Source: an uncultured Bacteroidales bacterium
GTDB taxonomy: Bacteria; Bacteroidota; Bacteroidia; Bacteroidales; FEN-979
Direction of reading: 5' to 3'
Length of the DNA stretch: 64,000 nucleotides
NCBI GenBank assembly: GCA_903837605.1
Contig: CAILVF010000013.1
Span: 1 to 64,000 of the forward strand
In this document: positions 1-8,877 of the stretch, piece after piece
Layout of the letters: each line of letters begins with the position of its first letter
Position numbering within the stretch: position 1 is the stretch's first letter
The notes under the pieces: generated by a model
Seen by the model: only the letters and a program-made list of their open reading frames with translations
Databases searched by the model: none
What the model was told of the DNA's origin: nothing
Position numbers and translations under genes: made by a program

Positions 1-42
1 AAAAAATGTCAAAGTAAGTAACTTACATTAAAATTTACAATC

Positions 43-1434
43 ATGAAAATAAAGTATAGTGATCTGATTGAGCAGACGTTTGAATTTCCACAACCCGAAT
101 TTCAAGTCATTGAGAATGAGCTTTATTTTCATAAAGTTCCATTGATGGACATTATTAAACAATATGGAACGCCTGTACGTATTACATATCTTCCCAAGAT
201 CAGCCAGCAAATACAGAAGGCCAAGCGCCTTTTTAATGTGGCGATGGCAAAAGTTGATTACCAGGGTGACTACCATTATTGCTATTGCACAAAAAGCAGC
301 CATTTCAGTTTTATCCTTGAAGAAGTCCTTAAAAACGATATTCACATAGAAACGTCATCCGCATTTGACATGCCTATAATTGAAGATCTTTTTAAACGGG
401 GATTGATCAAAAAGGAAAATTACATCATTTGCAACGGGTTTAAGCGGCCTCAGTATATAGAACATATTATCAACCTTGTGCATGACGGGTTTATAAATAC
501 CGTGCCTGTCCTCGATAGTTTGCTCGAGATTGACAAATATGAACCCCACCTGAAGACAAAAATGAAAGTCGGTATAAGAATAGCTTCTGAAGAAGAACCG
601 AAATTTGATTTTTATACCTCAAGATTAGGGATAAGGTATAACGATATCGTCCCTTTTTACATGGACCGGCTCAGGAACAACCCTAAGTTCGAGCTTAAAA
701 TGCTTCATTTTTTTATCAATACCGGGATTAAGGATACCGCTTACTACTGGAACGAATTGAATAAATCGGTTTCGGTATACTGCGAACTGAAGAAAGTTTG
801 TCCGGAGCTTACAGGACTGAATATCGGGGGAGGGTTCCCGATTAAAAATTCCCTGGAATTTACTTACGACTATGAATACATGGCCGAAGAAATCACTGCA
901 CAGATCAAGAATATCTGCGAAAAGAACGAAGTTCCCGAACCTGATATTTTTACTGAATTCGGCTCATTCACTGTAGGAGAGTCGGGTGCCATTCTTTTCA
1001 GTGTCGTGGACCAGAAAAAGCAGAATGACCGGGAAGCCTGGGATATGATCGACAGCTCTTTCATAACAACTCTTCCCGATACCTGGGCAATTAACCAGAA
1101 ATTCATCCTACTTTCAATAAACAACTGGGATTCGGAATATGAAAGGGTCTTCCTGGGCGGGCTTACCTGCGACAGCGAAGATTATTACAATGCCGAGGGT
1201 CATACCAATGCTGTCTTCCTCCCTAAATTTTCCACCGATCCCCCGCTCTATATCGGGATGTTCCATACAGGGGCCTACCAGGAATCCCTGGGTGGGTATG
1301 GCGGGATCCAGCATTGCCTCATACCTGCGCCCAAGCATGTGCTCATCGACCTTGATGAAAATGATGAGACGTATACGAAATTGTTTTCCAAAGAGCAGAG
1401 TTATAAATCAATGCTGAAAATACTTGGGTATTGA
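43..1434 (+). CDS. PLP-dependent decarboxylase, arginine/carboxynorspermidine decarboxylase type
   Basis: A 463-residue enzyme of the alanine-racemase-fold (fold type III) basic amino acid decarboxylase family. The PLP Schiff-base lysine is most likely Lys84 in the strand motif YCYCTKSSH. The following HIETSSAFDM (about 101-110) fits the family motif after the lysine strand. The glycine-rich phosphate-binding segment NIGGGFP and a C-terminal GLTCDSEDYY match the GPTCDS-type active-site Cys loop. The family makes agmatine, putrescine or spermidine precursors from arginine, ornithine or carboxylated polyamines; the exact substrate cannot be read from sequence, but arginine is my preferred guess for Bacteroidota. 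It lies 46 bp upstream of a deoxyhypusine synthase-like gene on the same strand, so a shared polyamine operon is likely. A perfect 13-nt palindrome GTAAGTAACTTAC lies just upstream at 14-26. Confidence 0.8.
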   Translation: MKIKYSDLIEQTFEFPQPEFQVIENELYFHKVPLMDIIKQYGTPVRITYLPKISQQIQKAKRLFNVAMAKVDYQGDYHYCYCTKSSHFSFILEEVLKNDIHIETSSAFDMPIIEDLFKRGLIKKENYIICNGFKRPQYIEHIINLVHDGFINTVPVLDSLLEIDKYEPHLKTKMKVGIRIASEEEPKFDFYTSRLGIRYNDIVPFYMDRLRNNPKFELKMLHFFINTGIKDTAYYWNELNKSVSVYCELKKVCPELTGLNIGGGFPIKNSLEFTYDYEYMAEEITAQIKNICEKNEVPEPDIFTEFGSFTVGESGAILFSVVDQKKQNDREAWDMIDSSFITTLPDTWAINQKFILLSINNWDSEYERVFLGGLTCDSEDYYNAEGHTNAVFLPKFSTDPPLYIGMFHTGAYQESLGGYGGIQHCLIPAPKHVLIDLDENDETYTKLFSKEQSYKSMLKILGY

Positions 1435-1480
1435 TTAACTTTGCAAACTGAAACCAGGAATAATTAAAAATCACCATTTT

Positions 1481-2515
1481 ATGCCTAAGAAATCGAAACA
1501 AAAGAAGGAATACCTGAAGAATGTCATAAAGCATGTTGACATAAAATCATTTGATTCAACCGCTATCATTGATTCCATGCGTGAAATGTCTTTTACTTCC
1601 AGGGATACAGCTTCCTCGGCTGATATCCTCAACAGGATGATCAAGGACAAGGGCTGTACTATTTTTCTTACCATTGCCGGGAGTACCAGTGCCGGTGGCT
1701 GTATGCAGGTCTATGTAGACATGGTAAGGAACAATATGGTAGATGCCATCGTTGCAACAGGTGCATCCATTGTTGATATGGATTTCTTTGAAGCGCTCGG
1801 TTTTAAACACTATAAAGGAATCCCCACAGCCGATGACAAGGACCTGCGCAGGCATTACATCGACAGGATTTACGATACTTATATCGATGAGGAAGAGCTT
1901 CAGTATTGCGATATGGCGATCAAGAAAATCGCCGATACGCTTGAAAAAAGGCCTTATTCGTCAAGGGAATTTATCCGCGAAATGGGTAAATGGCTGGTAA
2001 AAAATTCAAAGAAAAAGGATAGCCTGGTCCAGGTTGCCTATGAACATAATGTCCCTATCTTCTGTCCGGCCTTCAGCGATTCAAGTGCAGGCTTCGGTCT
2101 TGTTGCCCACCAGTGGGAGAATCCCATTGAACATGTCTCCATTGATTCGGTTAAGGATTTCCTGGAGCTGACAAAAATCAAGATGGCGTCAAAAACATCG
2201 GGTTTGTTCATGATAGGAGGTGGGGTGCCTAAGAATTTCGTACAGGATACAGTGATTTGCGCTGAAGTCCTCGGCAAAGAAGTAGGCATGCACAAATATG
2301 CAGTCCAGATAACAGTGGCTGATCCCCGTGACGGGGCCTGTTCCAGTTCCACTCTCAAGGAAGCCTCATCCTGGGGCAAGGTTGATACAGTGTATGAGCA
2401 GATGGTATACGCCGAAGCAACCAGCGTGCTGCCCCTGATCGTCAGTTATGTTTACCACCAAAAGGACTGGAAAAAACGGGCGAAATACAAGTGGGCGAAA
2501 ATGCTGGACAAATAA
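1481..2515 (+). CDS. Deoxyhypusine synthase-family protein (probable polyamine-modifying enzyme)
   Basis: A 344-residue protein of the deoxyhypusine synthase (DHS) family, which is NAD-dependent and transfers the aminobutyl group of spermidine to a lysine or an amine. Visible motifs are the NAD-site strand LTIAGSTSAGG (about 63-73), GGGVPKNF (247-253) and ASSWGKV, whose Lys300 matches the catalytic lysine that forms the imine in eukaryotic DHS. Bacteria have no eIF5A, so a hypusine role is unlikely. Characterised bacterial homologues are homospermidine synthase-like, and the upstream decarboxylase supports a polyamine role. The N-terminus is lysine-rich. The start is the first ATG after the decarboxylase. 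The amine substrate is unknown. Confidence 0.8.
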   Translation: MPKKSKQKKEYLKNVIKHVDIKSFDSTAIIDSMREMSFTSRDTASSADILNRMIKDKGCTIFLTIAGSTSAGGCMQVYVDMVRNNMVDAIVATGASIVDMDFFEALGFKHYKGIPTADDKDLRRHYIDRIYDTYIDEEELQYCDMAIKKIADTLEKRPYSSREFIREMGKWLVKNSKKKDSLVQVAYEHNVPIFCPAFSDSSAGFGLVAHQWENPIEHVSIDSVKDFLELTKIKMASKTSGLFMIGGGVPKNFVQDTVICAEVLGKEVGMHKYAVQITVADPRDGACSSSTLKEASSWGKVDTVYEQMVYAEATSVLPLIVSYVYHQKDWKKRAKYKWAKMLDK

Positions 2516-2524
2516 CAGTGAATA

Positions 2525-2565
2525 GTGACTGGTTAACAGTTAAAATGTTTCTAGTCACCAGTCAC
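2525..2565. repeat. Inverted repeat between convergent genes, possible terminator
   Basis: GTGACTGGT at 2525-2533 pairs perfectly with ACCAGTCAC at 2557-2565. It fills the 55-bp gap between the convergent DHS-like and ABC permease genes. It has no U-run, so it may be a bidirectional factor-dependent stop or simply an intergenic palindrome. Confidence 0.55.
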
Positions 2566-2570
2566 CTTCA

Positions 2571-3947
2571 TTAATACCGCAGCCACTTCCAAAGTTCCTT
2601 ATAGCTGATTTTTTTACCGTACATCAGTATCCCGGTTCGGTATATTTTTGCAGCCATCCAGGTGGTCCCGAGAAAAGTCAGGACCAGCATCCCCATTGAA
2701 AGCGCCACCTGCCAGTACGGAACCCCGAATGGGATCCTGATCATCATGGCAACCGGGGATGTAAGCGGGAAGACCGAAAACCAGAACGCAACCTGCCCGG
2801 AAGGATCCATTATGAAAAACTGGGCCATCACCATAGAAAGTATCAGGGGGACCGTAATCGGCAGCATAAACTGCTGGGTGTCGGCTTCACTGTCAACAGC
2901 TCCTCCGATCGCCGCAAATAATGAGCCGTACATAAGGTAGCCGAAAATGAAGAAAAAGATAAACGCCCCTATCATAACGGGAAAATTTACTGAATCAAGT
3001 GCTTCAAATACAGCATTAACACCTTCATTCTGAGATTTTTTTTCAGGTGCTGCACTGGCCAGGGGGAGGTTGTCGGGATTGTACTTCGCTGCATTTTGCA
3101 GGATAGTCTGTTCGGCCGTATGCTTGCTGGTACCTTTACCGACAAAGGTCGAAGTGACCACGGTTACAATACCGAAAGTAAGGACCACCCATAGCAGGAA
3201 CTGAGTGAGGCCAACCATGCCGACTCCGACTATTTTTCCCATCATCAGTTCAAAGGGTTTTACCGATGATATGATGACTTCGATGATCCGGTTAGTCTTT
3301 TCTTCGATGACTCCCCTCATAACCTGTGAACCGAACATGAAAATGAAGAAATATATCAGAATGCCGGCAAACATTCCAAGTACCATACTGATCTCGGTAT
3401 AACTTTTTTCTTCCTTGCCTTCATCGGTGATCTTAATAGTATTGACGTCGATGGTCGTCTTGACCGAACGAAGGATATCTTCAACGTTCAGCGGATTTTT
3501 TTTATCAGTTTGCAGATCCCTGAGCTTGGCTTCAAGCTTCATGTCTTCGACCTGCTTGGTCATCACGTTCCTGATGTAACTGATTATATTGATTGATACG
3601 TTGCTTTCTCCATAGAGTATAGCATTCGTCGGGATACTGACTTCAGTTTTCGGGATGAACAAGAGAGCATAATCCCCGCTTTTGCGGAAACTTGACTTTG
3701 CTGCTGCTATATCACTGACCAGGTAATGAAATTTAATATTGTCAGTGTCCTTGAATTTCTCAAAAAATACCCCTGTCTGGTCTATTACCGCTACGGTTTT
3801 CAGTTCGTTCCCCCTGGTTGCCAGGAAAATGGGCACAATCACAATAGCCGCCATCATAAGGGGCCCCAGGATGGTCATAACGAGAAATGATTTTTTCCTG
3901 ACCCTGGTCAGGTATTCGCGCTTGATGATCAGAAAAATCTTATGCAT
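2571..3947 (-). CDS. ABC-2 type exporter permease, NatB-like
   Basis: A 458-residue membrane protein of the ABC-2 transporter permease family (NatB/YhaP type). An N-terminal membrane helix (about 22-44, the segment with MTILGPLMMAAIVIVP) is followed by an extracytoplasmic domain of about 150 residues with a mixed alpha/beta look, then a block of five or so membrane helices from about residue 185 to the end. The conserved EEKTNRIIEVIISSVKP motif is the family's coupling segment. The gene starts 4 bp after the ATPase gene ends, so the two form a two-gene exporter. The substrate cannot be deduced; NatAB-type homologues export sodium or act in stress resistance. Confidence 0.85.
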   Translation of the reverse strand: MHKIFLIIKREYLTRVRKKSFLVMTILGPLMMAAIVIVPIFLATRGNELKTVAVIDQTGVFFEKFKDTDNIKFHYLVSDIAAAKSSFRKSGDYALLFIPKTEVSIPTNAILYGESNVSINIISYIRNVMTKQVEDMKLEAKLRDLQTDKKNPLNVEDILRSVKTTIDVNTIKITDEGKEEKSYTEISMVLGMFAGILIYFFIFMFGSQVMRGVIEEKTNRIIEVIISSVKPFELMMGKIVGVGMVGLTQFLLWVVLTFGIVTVVTSTFVGKGTSKHTAEQTILQNAAKYNPDNLPLASAAPEKKSQNEGVNAVFEALDSVNFPVMIGAFIFFFIFGYLMYGSLFAAIGGAVDSEADTQQFMLPITVPLILSMVMAQFFIMDPSGQVAFWFSVFPLTSPVAMMIRIPFGVPYWQVALSMGMLVLTFLGTTWMAAKIYRTGILMYGKKISYKELWKWLRY

Positions 3948-3951
3948 ATCT

Positions 3952-4887
3952 CTAAAGCAAAACAGGTTCGGATTTCTTTTCGGTTACAACTCTTATAAAG
4001 ATGTCGTTCATACTGGGAATCAGTTCTATGAAAGAATGGATCGTCACAACCGGCAGCAAGGCCGAGATCAGATTGTTGGGAGTGGTATCGGCCGGGATTT
4101 GTATGTTTGCCAGCCTGAGTTCATGATCATTCCATTCTTTAATAATTCTGAATGCGGATGGGAGTATGCTTTCAAGTCTTCCATTGAAGCTGTTAAATGC
4201 GACCTCGAATGTATTTGTTTTATAGGTCTTCTTGATATCCCTCACAGGGCCATCCAGAACAACACGGGCATTGTTGATAAGGGCAATATGATCGCATAAC
4301 TCTTCCACCGAGGCCATATTGTGGGTTGAAAAGATCACCGTTGCCCCTTTGTCTTTCTGGGCGATGATCTCATCTTTAAGCATACTCGCGTTGATAGGGT
4401 CAAACCCGCTGAACGGTTCATCAAATATCAGTAGTTTGGGTTCATGGATGATGGTGATCAGGAACTGGACCTTCTGCTGCATCCCTTTTGAAAGCTCTTC
4501 AACTTTTTTATTCCACCATGATTTCATCTCGAATTTTTCAAACCAGTAGATCAGCCTCCTGTGGGCTTCCTGTTTGCTTAGCCCCTTTAGCTGGGCCAGG
4601 TACATAGCCTGCTCTCCAACGGTCATTTTTTTATATAATCCGCGTTCCTCCGGAAGGTAACCGATATTGTAGATGTCGTTTGGCTGAAGTTCCCGTCCAT
4701 TATAAAACAACTTCCCTTCATCAGGGGCAATGATTTGGTTTATAATGCGGATGAAAGTGGTTTTCCCGGCTCCGTTAGGTCCAAGCAATCCGAAGATGCT
4801 GCCCTCAGGAATTGCGATGCTCACCTGGTCAAGAGCTTTATGTAAGGAAAACTGCTTTGAGATGTTCTGGGCAGAAAAAATATCCAT
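3952..4887 (-). CDS. ABC transporter ATP-binding protein, NatA-like
   Basis: A 311-residue ABC ATPase. Walker A is GPNGAGKTT (37-45), the signature is LSKGMQQ (132-138), Walker B is LLIFDEP (152-158), and the switch histidine follows in FSTHNM. The last 80 or so residues fit the DUF4162-type C-terminal domain common in NatA/YhaQ exporters. It powers the permease encoded directly downstream and works at the cytoplasmic face of the inner membrane. Upstream lies a repeat-rich gap of about 210 bp that separates it from dnaJ. Confidence 0.88.
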   Translation of the reverse strand: MDIFSAQNISKQFSLHKALDQVSIAIPEGSIFGLLGPNGAGKTTFIRIINQIIAPDEGKLFYNGRELQPNDIYNIGYLPEERGLYKKMTVGEQAMYLAQLKGLSKQEAHRRLIYWFEKFEMKSWWNKKVEELSKGMQQKVQFLITIIHEPKLLIFDEPFSGFDPINASMLKDEIIAQKDKGATVIFSTHNMASVEELCDHIALINNARVVLDGPVRDIKKTYKTNTFEVAFNSFNGRLESILPSAFRIIKEWNDHELRLANIQIPADTTPNNLISALLPVVTIHSFIELIPSMNDIFIRVVTEKKSEPVLL

Positions 4888-4918
4888 GGGTTGTATGAGG
4901 TTGGGTGTTGAATGATTT

Positions 4919-5095
4919 GATGCGGGATACGGGATTTAGGACATAGGATGCCGGATCAGTGAATAAGGAATACAGGTCGTAAAATTAGATCATTTAGACG
5001 AAACCTGGTTACCCGTGTTACAACAATCTCACATTTCGTATCCCGCATCCTGCATCCTGCATCTTTTGCAAGGGTACAGCTCTTCATCCCGCATC
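4919..5095. repeat. Intergenic GCATCC-type low-complexity inverted and direct repeats
   Basis: GATGCGGGATAC at 4919-4930 is a perfect 12-bp inverted repeat of GTATCCCGCATC at 5038-5049; a further ATCCCGCATC lies at 5086-5095, and CATCCTGCATCCTGCATC gives short direct repeats at about 5046-5063. The stretch separates the ABC exporter genes from dnaJ and shows no coding potential. It looks like a dispersed Bacteroidota intergenic repeat. Confidence 0.7.
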
Positions 5096-5101
5096 ACTTC
5101 T

Positions 5102-6268
5102 TTACTCAAAAATATCTTTCATTTTTGAAAAGAATCCTTTTTCTTTTTCAGTAGGGCTGGGGTGAAAATTGGACGACTTTGCCAGTTTTTCCAATATGGC
5201 CTTTTCTTCCTTTGAAAGGGTTTTTGGGGTCCAAACGTGAATGGTGACCAAAAGGTCACCTTTGCCTTCGTATGAATTAACACTGGGAATTCCTTTTCCT
5301 TTAAGGCGGATGACCTTCCCACCCTGGGTGCCCGGCTCAACCTTAATCCTTATGGGGCCGTCCACCCCTGGTATTTCTGCCTGAGAACCCAAGGCAGCTT
5401 CAGGAACGGAAATATAATGGTTGTATAGGAGATTATTCCCATCCCTGACCAGCTCGGGATGTTTAATTTCTTCTATCTGGATAAGGAGGTCACCTGCAAC
5501 ACCTCCCCTGGCAGCAGCATTCCCTTTGCCGCTCATCGAAAGTTGCATGCCTTCGCCAACGCCTGCAGGGATCTTGATTGAAATAACTTCTTCACCTTTG
5601 ATTATGCCGTTGCCGGTACATTCAGGGCACTTATCGGTTATGACCTTCCCCTCTCCTCCGCAATGCGGACAGGTTGATGTGGTCTGCATCTGCCCGATAA
5701 AAGTTGATGTCACCCTTGTTACATGCCCGGAGCCCTTACAGGTTGAGCAGGTCTGGTAAGCACTTCCGCTTTTTGCACCGGTACCCCGGCAAATTGTGCA
5801 GGAAATATATTTGTTGACTTTGATCTTCTTCTCTACACCATGGGCAATCTCGTCGAGGCTGAGTTTTACCCTGACCCTGAGGTTGGACCCGCGGTTCACT
5901 GTTCGTCCGCCCCTGCGTCCGCCTCCTCCGAAAAAGGATGAGAACCCATCGTCGAATCCTCCGCCGAAGATATCGCCGAAATGCCGGAAAATATCTTCCA
6001 TATTCATTCCGCCCCCATATCCGCCAAAGCCGCCCCCATTTCCCAGGCCGGCATGGCCGAACTGGTCATAACGCTGCCGTTTGTCGGGGTCGCTGAGGAT
6101 CTCATAGGCTTCTGCAGCCTCCTTGAATTTTTCTTCGGATTCCTTATCACCCGGATTTTTGTCGGGATGAAAGCGGATTGCCTGCTTGCGGTAGGCTTTT
6201 TTAAGCTCCTCGGCTGAAGCAGTCTTGTTTACTTCAAGTATCTCGTAAAAATCCCGTTTTGTCGTCAT
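5102..6268 (-). CDS. dnaJ: Chaperone protein DnaJ
   Basis: A 388-residue type I DnaJ, the Hsp40 co-chaperone that delivers substrates to DnaK and stimulates its ATPase. The J domain occupies residues 1-70 with HPD at 34-36. A Gly/Phe-rich linker follows (about 73-128). Four zinc-binding repeats are visible as [24 protein letters not shown] and CPECTGNG, then the C-terminal substrate-binding domains. The start codon overlaps the stop of grpE in an ATGA, which implies translational coupling. dnaK is not adjacent. Confidence 0.98.
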   Translation of the reverse strand: MTTKRDFYEILEVNKTASAEELKKAYRKQAIRFHPDKNPGDKESEEKFKEAAEAYEILSDPDKRQRYDQFGHAGLGNGGGFGGYGGGMNMEDIFRHFGDIFGGGFDDGFSSFFGGGGRRGGRTVNRGSNLRVRVKLSLDEIAHGVEKKIKVNKYISCTICRGTGAKSGSAYQTCSTCKGSGHVTRVTSTFIGQMQTTSTCPHCGGEGKVITDKCPECTGNGIIKGEEVISIKIPAGVGEGMQLSMSGKGNAAARGGVAGDLLIQIEEIKHPELVRDGNNLLYNHYISVPEAALGSQAEIPGVDGPIRIKVEPGTQGGKVIRLKGKGIPSVNSYEGKGDLLVTIHVWTPKTLSKEEKAILEKLAKSSNFHPSPTEKEKGFFSKMKDIFE

Positions 6269-6840
6269 GCTCCTACCACCACCTTTGCGTATCGTATCAC
6301 TTTGCCGTTCAGCAGATACCCTTTTTCAACCTCATCCACAACCTTGTTTTTCATTTCTTCGTGAGCAGCAGGGATGTTGGTAATGGCTTCATGGAAATCT
6401 GTATCGAATTTTTCCCCGACAGTTTTCATTTGTTCAAGGCCCAGGTTTGTGAGAATGGTCATGAATTTGTTGAAAATCAAAATGACCCCTTCCTTTAATG
6501 CCTGGGCATTGTCGGTTGAATCGAAGGCTTTTATTGCCCTTTCAAAATCATCAAGGACTGCCAGGAGTTTTACAACCACATCTTCTGAAGCATTTTTACG
6601 TATATCCCCAATCTCTTTCAGCGTACGCCGGCGGTAATTGTCAAAATCGGAATACAACCTGAGATATTTATCGTTGAGATCGTCAATTTCGTTGGTAAGA
6701 TCTTCTGGATCCTGGTGCTCTATTTTCTTTATGGGGACAGAAGTGTCAGGTGTTTCAGCGCCACTCCCGGGCATCGTAACGTCCTTCCCTTGCTCAGTTG
6801 TTCCCTGGATTTTTTCTTCTTTATGTTCTTTTTTAGACAT
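6265..6840 (-). CDS. grpE: Nucleotide exchange factor GrpE
   Basis: A 191-residue GrpE, which releases ADP from DnaK. The N-terminal 45 residues are charged and disordered, followed by a long coiled coil (about 45-120) and a C-terminal beta-wing with the family motif around [16 protein letters not shown]. It is the upstream partner of dnaJ (ATGA overlap). The 73-bp gap from murA carries two GCCAAA elements on the plus strand that could be part of its own heat-shock promoter. Confidence 0.97.
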   Translation of the reverse strand: MSKKEHKEEKIQGTTEQGKDVTMPGSGAETPDTSVPIKKIEHQDPEDLTNEIDDLNDKYLRLYSDFDNYRRRTLKEIGDIRKNASEDVVVKLLAVLDDFERAIKAFDSTDNAQALKEGVILIFNKFMTILTNLGLEQMKTVGEKFDTDFHEAITNIPAAHEEMKNKVVDEVEKGYLLNGKVIRYAKVVVGA

Positions 6841-6913
6841 AGTTATAGTATAATGAAACGGGGTGACCGGATTGTATCAAAAAATCTGCCAAAGAAATTT
6901 GTGCGCCAAAATG

Positions 6914-8221
6914 TCAGGAATTAATTCGTTTGATATCGGCGCCCAGGCTTTGAAGCCTGACATCAATATTCTGGTAACCCCTGTCGATTTGTTCAATGTT
7001 ATCGATGATGCTTTTACCCGGGGCTGAAAGTGCTGCAATGAGCAATGCCACACCGGCCCTGATGTCGGGGGATGACATCCGTATACCTCTTAAAGGGTAT
7101 TTATGGTCAAGGCCAATCACCGTCGCACGATGGGGATCACAAAGGATGATCTTTGCTCCCATATCGATAAGTTTGTCAACAAAAAACAACCTGCTTTCAA
7201 ACATCTTCTGATGGATGAGTACGCTGCCCCTTGCCTGGGTGGCGACAACAAGTACAATACTGATCAGGTCCGGAGTAAAGCCAGGCCATGGCGCATCAGC
7301 TATGGTCATGATTGAGCCGTCCATAAACGACTCGACCTCATAATGCTCCTGTTTGGGGATAAAAATATCATCCCCTTTGAATTCCATCCTGATACCCAGG
7401 TGGCTGAACACATCAGGGATCAAGCCAAGATGCTGAATACCTGCATCTTTAATTGTGATCTCTGATCCGGTCATTGCGGCAAGCCCGATGAAACTGCCTA
7501 CCTCAATCATGTCGGAAAGCAGCCTGTGTTCGCACCCTCCCAGGCTTTCCACACCTTCAATTGTAAGCAGGTTAGAACCTATGCCCCGTATTTTTGCACC
7601 CATCCTGGTAAGCATTGAACAGAGCTGGTATATATAGGGTTCACAGGCGGCATTAAAAATCGTTGTCGTGCCTTTCGCAAGCACCGAGGCCATAAGGATA
7701 TTGGCTGTGCCTGTAACCGAGGCTTCGTCCAGCAGCATGTAGGCGCCTTTAAGGTCGGGGGCTTCCACATTGTACAGGCCTTCATCGGCATTGTATGAGA
7801 ACCTGGCCCCCAGTTTGCCGAGACCGGAGAAATGTGTGTCAAGCCTCCTTCTGCCTATTTTATCACCCCCGGGAAGAAAAACAAATCCTTTCCCGAATCG
7901 TGCAAGCATAGGGCCAAGGATCATTATAGAGCCTCTCAGGCTGCCGACTTTTTCGCGAAAGTCTTTCGATCTCAGAAAATCAAAATGAATATGATCTGCT
8001 TCAAAGGTAACCGACGATCCTGATCTGGAAATTTTGACGCCCAGGGCCCCAAGGAGTTCAATCAGTTTATTGACATCCCTGATGTCGGGGATGTTGTGTA
8101 TGATCACTTTTTCACTGGTAAGAAGGCAGGCGCAGATTACCTGAAGGGCCTCGTTTTTTGCTCCCTGGGGAATAATCTCCCCCTGAAGCCGCATGCCTCC
8201 GGTTATCTCGAAAGAACTCAT
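6914..8221 (-). CDS. murA: UDP-N-acetylglucosamine 1-carboxyvinyltransferase MurA, Asp active-site form
   Basis: A 435-residue MurA, first committed enzyme of peptidoglycan synthesis (enolpyruvyl transfer from PEP to UDP-GlcNAc) in the cytoplasm. Lys22 in the motif GAKNEAL is the conserved substrate lysine. The mobile-loop motif reads PGGDKIGRRRLDTH, so the residue that is Cys115 in E. coli is Asp120 here. Asp variants are known as natural, active and fosfomycin-insensitive forms, so intrinsic resistance is expected. The start overlaps the stop of the DUF4290 gene by ATGA, indicating coupled translation. Confidence 0.96.
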   Translation of the reverse strand: MSSFEITGGMRLQGEIIPQGAKNEALQVICACLLTSEKVIIHNIPDIRDVNKLIELLGALGVKISRSGSSVTFEADHIHFDFLRSKDFREKVGSLRGSIMILGPMLARFGKGFVFLPGGDKIGRRRLDTHFSGLGKLGARFSYNADEGLYNVEAPDLKGAYMLLDEASVTGTANILMASVLAKGTTTIFNAACEPYIYQLCSMLTRMGAKIRGIGSNLLTIEGVESLGGCEHRLLSDMIEVGSFIGLAAMTGSEITIKDAGIQHLGLIPDVFSHLGIRMEFKGDDIFIPKQEHYEVESFMDGSIMTIADAPWPGFTPDLISIVLVVATQARGSVLIHQKMFESRLFFVDKLIDMGAKIILCDPHRATVIGLDHKYPLRGIRMSSPDIRAGVALLIAALSAPGKSIIDNIEQIDRGYQNIDVRLQSLGADIKRINS

Positions 8222-8850
8222 TGTTGTGGCCGGTTCTTGTTCCTGGGATTATATTTGCCGTTCGGACTCGGGCGGAAAGGTTTTCTTTTTTTATTTAAAC
8301 CAAGGATCTCGTTGGTATGCTGGAATTTGAAATCCTGCTTCAGTTTTGCCTTGCCTTTTGATAATTTATCAAGGTGCATCTCGATCAGCGTATCGTCAAC
8401 CGATTCACGGTTCCAGTTAAGATATGATTTTTTCATATGCTGGGCGATGGCGTGAACCAATGAGTCCTTCTCGGGGCCATCTTCATAATCTACGGCCTTT
8501 TCAAGCATCAGCGCGATATTCTTGCCGTAATGACGGAATTCAATATCCTTATCGTGGTATTGTAATTTCTCAGGTTTCAGGCTGGTTGACAAGGGAGGGG
8601 GCGGGGGATAGGGAGCATCCACATCAAGCTTGAAATCAGAAATGATGTACATATGGTCCCAGAGTTTATGTTTGAAGTCGGATGTCTCTTTCGCGGCCGG
8701 GTAAAGCTGCCCCATTACATTGATAACGAATTTAGCGGCTTTTGTCCTGCGATCCCGGTCATCAATGCTGCAGAGATACTGTATCATTTTCTGCACATTT
8801 CTTCCATATTCGGGAATGACCATCTGGTCACGGGCGGTATTGTATTCCAT
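8218..8850 (-). CDS. DUF4290 family protein
   Basis: A 210-residue protein that I recognise as DUF4290, a family restricted to Bacteroidota and of unknown function. No signal peptide or membrane helix is visible, so it should be cytoplasmic. A proline run (about residues 87-91 of the chosen start) splits two helical parts, and the last 30 residues are basic and Asn/Pro-rich, suggesting nucleic acid binding (inference). I chose the internal ATG at 8850 because it opens with MEYNTARDQMVIPEYGRN, the usual beginning of the family. It is placed between the helicase gene (27-bp gap) and murA (4-bp overlap). Confidence 0.8.
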   Translation of the reverse strand: MEYNTARDQMVIPEYGRNVQKMIQYLCSIDDRDRRTKAAKFVINVMGQLYPAAKETSDFKHKLWDHMYIISDFKLDVDAPYPPPPPLSTSLKPEKLQYHDKDIEFRHYGKNIALMLEKAVDYEDGPEKDSLVHAIAQHMKKSYLNWNRESVDDTLIEMHLDKLSKGKAKLKQDFKFQHTNEILGLNKKRKPFRPSPNGKYNPRNKNRPQQ

Positions 8851-8877
8851 TGTTAAAAATTTATGCAAAGATACAAC

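Noticed and set aside
14-26. Palindrome GTAAGTAACTTAC at the left edge as an operator
   Set aside because: It is short and single, and the upstream gene is outside the window, so it could equally belong to a transcript end.
1481-2515. True deoxyhypusine synthase acting on eIF5A
   Set aside because: The genome is bacterial, eIF5A is absent in bacteria, and the neighbour is a polyamine decarboxylase.
3739-4299. Open frame on the plus strand across the ABC exporter genes
   Set aside because: It is antisense to two well-supported genes with full family motifs.
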